A DNA stretch of 64,000 bases from Burkholderiales bacterium (GTDB taxonomy: Bacteria; Pseudomonadota; Gammaproteobacteria; Burkholderiales; Burkholderiaceae_C), in the NCBI GenBank assembly GCA_016213205.1, contig JACRAZ010000075.1, forward strand, positions 62,001 to 126,000, in the 5' to 3' direction. The notes under the pieces are model-generated. The model made no database searches and had not been told where the DNA came from. It worked only from the letters and a program-made list of their open reading frames with translations. Position numbers and translations under genes: made by a program. Shown in pieces: positions 28,823-36,462 of the stretch. Positions within the stretch are counted from its first letter, which is position 1. Every line of letters begins with the position of its first letter.

Positions 28823-29950
28823 ATGCCTCTGACGCCGTCCGATGACGCACTGCTGCGACGCGCGCTTGAGCTTGCGTTGCGGTCTGTCGGGCTATCGGAA
28901 CCCAACCCCCGGGTTGGCTGCGTACTGCACGATGCCGCGGGACAGCTGGCTGGCGACGGCTTCACGCAAGAAGCGGGAGGCCCGCACGCCGAGGTGATGG
29001 CGCTGCGCACCGCCGCCGCCGCAGGACGCGACATTCGCGGTGGCACCGCATGGGTCAGCCTGGAACCTTGTGCCCACCACGGCCGCACGCCGCCTTGTTG
29101 CGATGCGTTGATTGCCGCCGGCCTGCGCCGCGTGGTGATCGCGACCGAGGACCCGTTTCCTCACGTGGCCGGCCAAGGCATTGCGCGTCTACGTGCAGCT
29201 GGTGTCCAGGTGGACATGGCTGAAGGTGACGTCAGGCGCGCTGCACGAGAGATCAACATCGGGTTCTTCTCGCGTGTACTGCGCCGCCGACCGTGGGTGC
29301 GCATGAAGGTTGCCGCCTCGCTGGATGGCCGCACCGCGCTGGCAAACGGAAGCAGCCAATGGATCACGGGTTCGCAGGCACGGGCCGATGGTCACGCTTG
29401 GCGCCATCGTGCCGGCGCCATCCTGAGCGCAAGCGGCACGGTGTTGGCCGACGATCCAAGGCTCGACGTGCGATTGCCCGGCTGCGCACGGCAGCCACAA
29501 CGCGTCGTGCTCGATTCCAGGCTGCGCACGCCCCCGACGGCGCGCGTGCTGGCCCCGCCCGGACAGGTGCTGGTGCTCTGCGCACTGGAGGATGCCGCGC
29601 GTGCGTCGCAACTGCGCGCGCGCGGCGCTGAAGTGCTCGCGATGGCCGGCGGGGATGGCAGGGTCGACATTCCAGCCATGCTGACGCTGCTGGCCGACCG
29701 AGGCATCAACGAACTGCATGTGGAAGCCGGCGCCACACTGAACGGGGCACTGGTGGCGGGCGGGCACGTGGACGAGGTGCTGGCCTACGTGGCACCAGTG
29801 CTGTTGGGCGCAGGACGCGGCATGGCCGATGGCCTTGCACTCGGCGCGCTGTCGCAGGCGGACAGGATGCGCTTCGTCGAGGTGCAGCCAGTGGGTGACG
29901 ACTTGCGCGTTCGCGCCCGGCCCCTGGGCCGCGATGCGTTCCTGGACTGA
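28823..29950 (+). CDS. ribD: bifunctional riboflavin deaminase/reductase RibD
   Basis: A 375-residue bifunctional enzyme performing the second and third steps of riboflavin synthesis. The deaminase half (1-145) has the zinc site HAEVMAL and LEPCAHHGRTPPCC. The reductase half has RPWVRMKVAASLDGRTAL and ITGSQARADGHAWR for NADPH and substrate binding. ATG 28823 is chosen over a TTG six bases upstream. It stands alone after the pilin run; ribE, ribB and ribH are not next to it. Confidence 0.95.
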   Translation: MPLTPSDDALLRRALELALRSVGLSEPNPRVGCVLHDAAGQLAGDGFTQEAGGPHAEVMALRTAAAAGRDIRGGTAWVSLEPCAHHGRTPPCCDALIAAGLRRVVIATEDPFPHVAGQGIARLRAAGVQVDMAEGDVRRAAREINIGFFSRVLRRRPWVRMKVAASLDGRTALANGSSQWITGSQARADGHAWRHRAGAILSASGTVLADDPRLDVRLPGCARQPQRVVLDSRLRTPPTARVLAPPGQVLVLCALEDAARASQLRARGAEVLAMAGGDGRVDIPAMLTLLADRGINELHVEAGATLNGALVAGGHVDEVLAYVAPVLLGAGRGMADGLALGALSQADRMRFVEVQPVGDDLRVRARPLGRDAFLD

Positions 29951-29960
29951 ACCGCCAGCT

Positions 29961-30182
29961 TCAGTGCAGGTCGCTCAGCCGGACGGCAGGGGTACGAAAC
30001 TCCCGGCCGACCACGGCGCGCGCGTAGAGGTAGTTGCAGCGCGCGCGTTCGCTCAATGCGTCGAGGTCGACTTGACCCGTGGCGTCACACGGGAACGACA
30101 TGCCACGGCCCTCAACGAACAGCGACTCGAATCGCAGTTCGTAGCCGGATGACAGGTACAGCGACTGATGGTTGGCCGACAT
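29961..30182 (-). CDS. small conserved hypothetical protein
   Basis: A 73-residue protein without signal peptide or membrane helix. The pattern YLSSGYELRFESLFVEGRG, then FPCDATGQVDLDALSERA and NYLYARAVVG resembles small hypothetical proteins I associate with Burkholderiales; no function is known to me. ATG 30182 is preferred over an upstream start because GAGGT lies six bases before it and conservation appears to begin there. It converges with ribD, ten bases apart. Confidence 0.65.
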   Translation of the reverse strand: MSANHQSLYLSSGYELRFESLFVEGRGMSFPCDATGQVDLDALSERARCNYLYARAVVGREFRTPAVRLSDLH

Positions 30183-30403
30183 GGTGACCTCGCTCGGAGT
30201 GCTCGATGTTCGATGGCCACAGCTTAGGCAAGGCGTGTGTTCCTTGCCTGGGTTGGCCACCGATACAGGAGGTCGGCCGAGTTCGGCGCCAACTGTAGGA
30301 AATATTCCGACAAGCCCGCAAGCCGCCCGATGCCCTGGCGCCACGCGCGAACTTCTGCGCGAACCCTAGGACTTGCGACGCGATTCGCGCACCCGCGTGG
30401 CCA

Positions 30404-30427
30404 AGAAAAAAGCCCCTTGCGGGGCTT
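30404..30427 (-). terminator. rho-independent terminator of the tRNA-Asp locus
   Basis: On the minus strand AAGCCCC-gcaa-GGGGCTT forms a seven-pair stem followed by a run of Ts. It sits about 30 bases downstream of the tRNA-Asp fragment and is evidently that gene's original terminator. Confidence 0.85.
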
Positions 30428-30455
30428 GATTCAGATGCATTGAACGCGTTGACGT

Positions 30456-30501
30456 TGGCGGAGTGGACGGGACTCGAACCCGCGACCCCCGGCGTGACAG
30501 G
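30456..30501 (-). repeat. 3' fragment of tRNA-Asp(GTC): attachment site at island edge
   Basis: Reading the minus strand, these 46 bases match the 3' part of a bacterial tRNA-Asp: anticodon loop with GTC, 3' anticodon stem, variable loop, the T-arm GCGGGTTCGAGTCCCGT, acceptor strand CCACTCC and a genomic GCCA end. The 5' half (acceptor and D-arm) is not present; the match stops at 30501. This is the scar left when an integrase uses the tRNA 3' end. An intact tRNA-Asp is expected at the far end of the inserted element, outside the window. Confidence 0.8.
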
Positions 30502-30815
30502 TCAGTATCCGGCGGATCGCGGCGTACAGCCACGAACACGAAACGCTGAAAAATCAATGCCTTAGCGAAGCTTCTTGTCCGCCGGCGTTCGTTGCAAATC
30601 GCCGCTAGCCAGGATTTGGTTTACCCCTTGGTTTACCCCTCAGATTCCTGACCACAGGCCTCCGGCCGCAGGGCCGCGATGTGAGAGCAAAAGCGGACCC
30701 GCTGCAGAACTCCGGCACCAACGTGCTGCGCGCGTACCGCTCCCGCAAAGATTGGCCGAGATGCCGCCTGCGCTCGAGCGCGTTGCCCTCGTCCACAGCG
30801 AAAAGCGCCGCCTAA
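30502..30815. other. gap between attachment site and IS element
   Basis: 314 bases with no gene I can support. Integrase genes normally lie next to such an att site, so this could be an integrase 3' remnant cut by the IS at 30816. The minus-strand peptide RNLRGKPRGKPNPG ending at 30605 is the only hint, and I cannot assign it. Confidence 0.3.
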
Positions 30816-31974
30816 GGAAGGTCTGCAAAACCCCGGGCTGGTCCGCGTAGCGTGATCAGCTGGACTTTGCGACGATGTCGGCCATGAAACAGCTCGGACT
30901 TGGCCTGAACCTGTCGACCAAGAGGACGCGCAAGCGCGAGTTTCTCGACGAGATGGAGCGCGTGGTGCCGTGGGCGGCGCTGGTGCAGGTGGTGGAACCG
31001 TACTACCCGAAAGCGAAGACCGGCCGCCCGCCGTTCGGCATCGAGACGATGCTGCGCATCCACTATTTGCAGCAGTGGTTCGCGCTGCACGACATGCCGG
31101 TGTTCCGCGAGTTCGCCAAGCTCGGCGACGGGGTCAGTCGGTTGCCCGACGAGACGACCATCCTGAGGTTCCGCCACCTGCTGGAGAAGCATGACCTGGC
31201 CACCGACATGCTGCGCGTGGTCAACGACATCCTTCAGGCCAAGGGTCTGATGATGAAGAAGGGCACGGTGGTCGATGCGACGCTGATCGCTGCGCCCAGC
31301 TCGACCAAGAACGCCGAAGGCGAGCGCGACCCGGAGATGAAGCAGGCCAAGAAGGGCAACCAGTGGTACTTCGGCATGAAGGCCCACATCGGCGTGGATG
31401 CAGACTCCGGGCTCGAGCACAGCGTGGTGGGAACGGCCGCCAGCGTCAACGACGTGACGCAGGCGGGCGCCCTGCTGCACGGCGAGGAAGAAGCCGCCTT
31501 CGGTGACGCTGGCTACCAGGGCGTGCACAAGCGGCCCGAGGCTGCGGGTCCGGCTTGGCACGTCGCCATGCGCCCGGGGCTTCGTCGCAAGCTCAACCCG
31601 TTCATCGAGCCGGAGTTCATTGCCGAGCAGATCGAGCGGGCCAAGGCCAGCGTAAGAGCCAAGGTCGAGCATCCGTTCCGGGTGCTCAAGCAGCAGTTCG
31701 GCTACACCAAGGTTCGCTACCGCGGGCTGGCAAAAAACACCGCGCAGATCGTTACGCTGTTCGCGCTGTCGAACCTGTGGATGGCGCGGCGGCCATTGAC
31801 AGGAGCGGCAGGATGAGTGCGTCCGAAGCGGCCGCAACGGACGCGCTGAGCTCGCAGAGTGCCACCCAAAGGGGCAGCAGCGGCGTCGAACACGCGCCCG
31901 GAGCGGGTGCCGGCGGCTTCGCCGCATCAACTCACCTCGAAGAGCGCTTCGCATTGCGTTGTGCAGACCTTCCC
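30816..31974 (+). mobile_element. IS5-family insertion sequence
   Basis: An element of about 1.16 kb bounded by imperfect inverted repeats: GGAAGGTCTGCAAAAC at 30816-30831 and its counterpart ending at 31974 (one mismatch in 16). The single transposase gene lies between them. The flanking tetranucleotides are CTAA on the left and CTCA on the right. IS5 elements usually duplicate a YTAR-type site, so the mismatch suggests later mutation or recombination. Confidence 0.82.
30875..31816 (+). CDS. IS5-family transposase
   Basis: A 313-residue DDE transposase. The N-terminal DUF772-type region has FGIETMLRIHYLQQWF. The catalytic acids lie in VVDATLIAAPSS (first Asp), FGDAGYQGV (second Asp) and RAKVEHPFRVLKQQFG (Glu), with YRGLAKN at the end as in IS5 proteins. 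It is uninterrupted, so the element may still be active. ATG 30875 gives MSAMKQLGLG; ATG 30884 is an alternative. Confidence 0.92.
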   Translation: MSAMKQLGLGLNLSTKRTRKREFLDEMERVVPWAALVQVVEPYYPKAKTGRPPFGIETMLRIHYLQQWFALHDMPVFREFAKLGDGVSRLPDETTILRFRHLLEKHDLATDMLRVVNDILQAKGLMMKKGTVVDATLIAAPSSTKNAEGERDPEMKQAKKGNQWYFGMKAHIGVDADSGLEHSVVGTAASVNDVTQAGALLHGEEEAAFGDAGYQGVHKRPEAAGPAWHVAMRPGLRRKLNPFIEPEFIAEQIERAKASVRAKVEHPFRVLKQQFGYTKVRYRGLAKNTAQIVTLFALSNLWMARRPLTGAAG

Positions 31975-32299
31975 TCAGCGAGCGCGACCTCCAGGGCGTG
32001 ATCGAAGCCATGCTCGGTGGAGACGGAGCTTCGGAGGTGGGGCCCGCTGAGAATCGACGTCCGCTGGCATAAAGACGGCCGGCATCCCGCGACCCATCTG
32101 CGACCAACGCGCGAAACTCGTGACCGCAAAGCGGTCGGAGTCCCCCGAAAATGTCCGGCCGCCGGACGACGCCCCGACCGCTACGAACCTCGCCGGACGA
32201 GCGGATCACTGGGTATCGTCTGGTGAAGCGGCACGTCGTCATGTTTCTCAGGTATGAGAGGCCCGCAGCGGTGCCGGCCCGACCACCTCATGAATCCAA
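31975..32299. other. unassigned gap right of the IS5 element
   Basis: About 325 bases with no supported gene. The first 90 bases on the plus strand can be read as a short open stretch (ERDLQGVIEAMLGGDG) cut by the IS edge, possibly the tail of a disrupted gene. Otherwise I see nothing. Confidence 0.25.
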
Positions 32300-32797
32300 G
32301 AGTTCGACCACGCCGACAGGCAGCGCGAACCCCGAAATGCACCAGACCCGCAAAGAAGACCAGCGGTTCTTCGGCATAAAGCTGCACATTGGTGGACAAC
32401 AGCACCGCCCTGGTGCGCAGCGCCATCGTTACGGCAGCCAACGTTCACGACAAGCACCCGCTGCCCAACCCTGTCGCACGAGTGGGTGCACAGCGCCTAC
32501 TGCAACTGCGCGATCGCCTCGCAGCCAGAGTTGATCTGGGCAAAGGCGCAGGCCGTGCGTGACTTCACCAACCCAGCGGGTGTGCAAGAAGCAGCGTGAC
32601 CGAAGCGCTTGAACGCATGCTCAATGGACCAAGTCCCGGGTGCGGGCCCGTGTCGAGCAGGTCTTCGCGATCGTCGAGCGCCTGTGGGGCTTCGACAAGG
32701 TCCGCTATCGCGGGTTCGCAAAGAAAGGCGATCCGGGCCTTCGCGACAACGGCGCTGGCCAACACTTCCCGGCGCGTTGGCAACTCGTGGCATGAGT
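32300..32797 (+). pseudogene. degenerate IS5-family transposase
   Basis: Pieces of a second IS5-type transposase appear in changing frames on the plus strand: NPEMHQTRKEDQRFFGIKLHI near 32330, then VTAANVHDKHPLP near 32430, DFTNP near 32560, and SRVRARVEQVFAIVERLWGFD then KVRYRGFAKK at 32635-32730. Several frameshifts are needed to join them and the first catalytic region is missing. It differs from the intact neighbour (HQTRK in place of KQAKK), so it is an independent older insertion. Confidence 0.75.
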
Positions 32798-33074
32798 GCG
32801 TTTGCTTGGCGCCTGATCGGCACTTCGAGTCCCTATTCGAGCCTCGGTTCAACCTTCCGAGGTCGAAACCACCGAAGTCGCATTCGCATCGGTGGCGTTC
32901 AATGCCGCGACTTGCGCGCATCGCAGATGCATCCCTTCGAACGCCAGTCTCGCCGAAAACATAAGTCAAGACCGTCCCACGCCCGCGAAGGCAGTTCCGG
33001 CCACTGCGACATTCGAAGCGGCACGGTAAAGTGGGGCCATCATTCGGGGGAGGTGGCCGCACGCCACCGTAAGA

Positions 33075-34742
33075 ATGGCGAAAGCACAACAGCTGACGAG
33101 AAGCGCGGCAAAGGCGGGGCACGCACTCAGCGTCAACGGCCAGTACGTATGGCAGTTCCAGTCGCAACTGTCGTCGGTGCTTGCCAGTCGGCTCGGCCGC
33201 CAGCATGCGGCATTGCTGGCGATCCCTGTGCCCGCCGACAATGGCGAGACGGACTGGACGACGACGCTCTCCGGCACTGTCGTCCCGGCCGCCGCGCTTC
33301 AGGAGGCCGAGCGTGCCGCGCTGCTACAGCGGTCCGAACGCATGCTTGCCGACATCCGCGGGCTCGCCGCCCGCTTACGAGACGAGGGCGCCGCCACCGC
33401 CCCCGTAGCGGCGATGATCGAACAGGCGGTCCGCACACCTCCGGGCGACTGGCTCTTCAGCGTCAGCGGCCAACCGGTGCTGGCGATGTGGGGACACGCG
33501 GCCGAGCCGGGGGCGATCAGCGTGCTAGCGCCGATCGAGGCGGCGGCCACCGCGGCGACGGTCCCGCCGAACGCTGCGGCCCCTGCGACGCCTGCGTCCG
33601 ACTTCCCGTCGCCGGCACCCGAATCCACCTCCACTTCGGCGGCAGCAGCGGCACCGCTGCGCGCCACCACCGCCGCCGGCAAAGGGTCGTCGTCCCGGCG
33701 CAGCCCCTGGCGTTTCGCGTGGCTGCTGCTGCCGCTGGCCGCGCTCGCCGCACTGCTGCTGACCCGCTGCAACCGCGCGCCAGTCGAGGACCTATCGGAA
33801 TCGCTGGTGCAGGCCGAACGCGACAACCGTACACTGGAAGAAGCGATCAACGCCAAGCGCAACGACCGCCAGCAGTTCGAGTGCGTGCGTGATCCGCTGC
33901 CGCCGGAACGTCCAGCGTCTGAACCTCCGCCGCCAACCCCGTCCGCGCCGCTGCCCTCACCGCCTCCGCCCCCGGAGCCCGCGTCGGCACTACCGCCGCC
34001 TGCCTCGAAACCAGCGCCGAAACCCGCGCCCAAACCATCGGCACCGGTGATCGCCAGTGCGCCGGCTCCGAAACCGGCGCCGGTTCCCGCGCCTGCACCG
34101 CTGCCGGATCCGCCGGTCGCGAAGGCACCCCCACCGCCGCCCCCGGCACCGGCCCCCGCGCCCGCCTGCAAGCCGCGCGGCCCCGGTGAGGCGCCCGAGG
34201 TGGTGATGATCATCGACGCCTCCGGCAGCATGCGCGAGCCCTTCGGTGGTGCGACCAACCGACTAGAAGCGGCCAAGCGCGCGTCCGGGCAGATGATCCG
34301 CGCGCTGCCGCCGGACGTCGACGTGGGCCTGGTCGATTTTTCGGCCTGCGGCAAGGTGCGGCGCGACCGCTTTTATTCGGCGAACGAGCGCGGCCAGCTG
34401 ACCGGCGAAATCGACCGCCTGACACCGCAGCAGGGCACGCCGCTGGCCGAGGCCATCAGCCGCGCCGGCACCATCGCCGGCAAGGTCAACGACAACATCC
34501 TGGTCGTCGTCAGCGATGGTGACGACTCCTGCGGCGGCGATCCCTGCGCCGCCGCCCGGACCGCCCGCGCCGCAAAGCCGAACCTGACGATCAACGTCAT
34601 TGACCTCTCGACCTCGCCGCGGGACCGCCAGGTACTCGAATGCGTCGCTCGCGCCGGCGGCGGCAAGCTGCTGCGGCCCGGTGATACGCTAGACCTAAAC
34701 CAGAAGATGAAGGAGGCTGCCGGCCCCGCCAACTGCCCGTGA
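33075..34742 (+). CDS. single-pass membrane protein with SrfA-like N-terminal domain and C-terminal VWA domain
   Basis: A 555-residue protein that opens the srf locus. Residues 15-141 form a domain shared with SrfA and with the VWA protein at 52638-54413, ending PPGDWLFSVSGQPVLAMWGH. A basic patch (SSRRSPWR) precedes one transmembrane helix at about 212-230, so the N-terminal domain is probably cytoplasmic. A Pro/Ala-rich linker of about 95 residues follows. The VWA domain starts near 375 with an intact MIDAS site (IIDASGSM, then GTPLAEAI and VSDGDDSC). Paired cysteines suggest an oxidising, periplasmic location. Function is unknown; VWA domains usually bind a protein partner through a metal. 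Confidence 0.85.
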   Translation: MAKAQQLTRSAAKAGHALSVNGQYVWQFQSQLSSVLASRLGRQHAALLAIPVPADNGETDWTTTLSGTVVPAAALQEAERAALLQRSERMLADIRGLAARLRDEGAATAPVAAMIEQAVRTPPGDWLFSVSGQPVLAMWGHAAEPGAISVLAPIEAAATAATVPPNAAAPATPASDFPSPAPESTSTSAAAAAPLRATTAAGKGSSSRRSPWRFAWLLLPLAALAALLLTRCNRAPVEDLSESLVQAERDNRTLEEAINAKRNDRQQFECVRDPLPPERPASEPPPPTPSAPLPSPPPPPEPASALPPPASKPAPKPAPKPSAPVIASAPAPKPAPVPAPAPLPDPPVAKAPPPPPPAPAPAPACKPRGPGEAPEVVMIIDASGSMREPFGGATNRLEAAKRASGQMIRALPPDVDVGLVDFSACGKVRRDRFYSANERGQLTGEIDRLTPQQGTPLAEAISRAGTIAGKVNDNILVVVSDGDDSCGGDPCAAARTARAAKPNLTINVIDLSTSPRDRQVLECVARAGGGKLLRPGDTLDLNQKMKEAAGPANCP

Positions 34743-34850
34743 CGCTGCCGACGAAGTTCCGACCGGCCTGGCTCGCGCTCGCGCTTTCCTGGGCACGGAC
34801 CCTGCATCGTCGGCAGGCCCGCGTCCTCACCTGTCGACCGCTCGCACACC

Positions 34851-36410
34851 ATGTCCAAGCCCGCCTCCAGTCACTTACCCGTGCTCGCCAAGGAAAAGGC
34901 CGACCGCTTCCGGTCGATGGGCGCCTTGGGCAAGCCCGCGTGGCAGAACCACGTGCAGTTGCGGGCGATGCTGCGTGCGAAGCTCGGTGAAGACTTCGCG
35001 AACTACCTGGCCAAGCCGAGCTACGACCCGGACCTCGGTGAATTGCGCTGGACCTCGGAAGTGCCCGGCACGGTGCGCCGGCTGTCGGAACTGAGTGAAC
35101 AGGAACAGGCGCTGGCTTCGCTGAAGCTCGTCGCGATCCGGGACAAGCTGAAGGATTTCGCCGCGGAGCTGCAGAAGCAAGGTGGCGCCTCCTCCGGCGG
35201 GACCGGCGCCTTTGCACTGCTGCTCCAGCAGGCGGCCAAGGTGCCCTCGCAGGACTTTCTTTACTTCGTTGGAGTGCAGCCGGTCATCGCGTTCTGGGGC
35301 TTCGAAGACCAGGACGGGCGTAGCATCGACCCGACCTTCATGGCCCCGTCCTACGCCGCAAAAGGTGACGGCGGCGCCTTCGGCAACGCGGCCACGGCTC
35401 CGGTCGCGGCGGCCGCGGCCGTGGTGGCTCCAGTGCCGGCCGAGGAGCGCAAGACACGCCCTTGGTGGTGGTGGCTGCTCTGGGCCTTGCTGGCGCTGCT
35501 GCTGTTGCTGGCCTTGCTGTTCGGACTGCGCAGCTGCCGCGATAACGCCGTGATCGACACTGCGGCACTGCCGCCGGGCGGCGCCAGTGCGCCTCCCGGC
35601 ACCGCCTCCACGCCTGACAGCAGCCCGCTGCAGTCCGACCCCGGCAGCATCAGCAACCCCGGCGGCTCCGTTGGCCCCGGTGGCATGACCGGCCCGGGCG
35701 GCATCAACGACACAGGCGTCCCGGGCGGGCTCGGCGGTGCGACGTCCGGCCCCGGCGGCGAAGGCCACCCGAGCATGCCGACCGATGTCCCGCAGGGCAC
35801 GAACCCGCCCGATCCCGCACTCGACCCGTCGAAGGATCCGAAGAACGATCCCTCGAAGGAGCCGGGCAAGGACCCGACCAAGGATCCCAAGGCCGACCCG
35901 AAGAAGGATCCATCGAAGGACCCGAAGGACGATCCGAAGAACAAGCCCGACGATCCGAAGAAGGACCCCAAGAGCGACCCGAAGAACGATCCCAAGCAGA
36001 AGCCGTCGGTGCCGCCGACACCGCGGATCGACCCGAAGGCCCTGAAGATCCCGCCCGACCCGGCGCAGGCGAAGAAGATGGACTTCCTCGAAGGCGACTG
36101 GAAGGCCGGCGAAAACCTGGCCGACAGCAAGACCCAGCAGCCGCTGGACCTCGGCATCAAGTTCGGCAAGGACGGCAAGGGCGAGATCTCGCTGCGCCGC
36201 CCCGACGGCAGCACCTGCCGCGGGCCGGTGCAGGGCAAGATGGACGGCGGGCGCCTGACCGTCGACGGCAGCCAGTCGATCGCCTGCAGCAACGGCGGCA
36301 CCTACGCCGCGCCCAAGATCGTCTGCCAGCCAGACAGCGGCGGCCATACACCCTGCTATGGGGTGAATGCCGACGGATCCAGGTACTACATGGGCATGCG
36401 CCGCAACTGA
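34851..36410 (+). CDS. srfA: SrfA-like membrane protein
   Basis: A 519-residue protein immediately upstream of srfB, in the position of SrfA. Residues 30-150 carry the same N-terminal domain as the two VWA proteins (KVPSQDFLYFVGVQPVIAFWG). A transmembrane helix spans about 203-225 (WWWWLLWALLALLLLLALLF) after KTR. A Gly/Pro-rich stretch (230-310) and a charged DPK-type repeat (about 324-385) lead to a beta-rich C-terminal domain (FLEGDWKAGENL, then GSTCRGPVQGKMDGG and IACSNGGTY) with four cysteines. The Salmonella SrfA-SrfB-SrfC order supports the name; the biochemical role is not known. Confidence 0.75.
   Translation: MSKPASSHLPVLAKEKADRFRSMGALGKPAWQNHVQLRAMLRAKLGEDFANYLAKPSYDPDLGELRWTSEVPGTVRRLSELSEQEQALASLKLVAIRDKLKDFAAELQKQGGASSGGTGAFALLLQQAAKVPSQDFLYFVGVQPVIAFWGFEDQDGRSIDPTFMAPSYAAKGDGGAFGNAATAPVAAAAAVVAPVPAEERKTRPWWWWLLWALLALLLLLALLFGLRSCRDNAVIDTAALPPGGASAPPGTASTPDSSPLQSDPGSISNPGGSVGPGGMTGPGGINDTGVPGGLGGATSGPGGEGHPSMPTDVPQGTNPPDPALDPSKDPKNDPSKEPGKDPTKDPKADPKKDPSKDPKDDPKNKPDDPKKDPKSDPKNDPKQKPSVPPTPRIDPKALKIPPDPAQAKKMDFLEGDWKAGENLADSKTQQPLDLGIKFGKDGKGEISLRRPDGSTCRGPVQGKMDGGRLTVDGSQSIACSNGGTYAAPKIVCQPDSGGHTPCYGVNADGSRYYMGMRRN
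35820..36005 (+). repeat. DPK-type tetrapeptide repeat inside srfA
   Basis: About 15 near-copies of a 12-base unit encode K-x-D-P or D-P-K-K steps (for example DPSKDPKNDPSK). Alternating acidic and basic residues with regular prolines would make a stiff extended linker, perhaps spanning the periplasm or cell wall. Confidence 0.8.
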
Positions 36411-36462
36411 CCGATCCAGCGGCGCCGCGACACCGTCCGACCGAACTCACGCGAGACCCGAC

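Noticed and set aside
30456..30540. Complete tRNA gene
   Set aside because: Only the 3' part of tRNA-Asp can be matched; no D-arm or 5' acceptor strand pairs with it.
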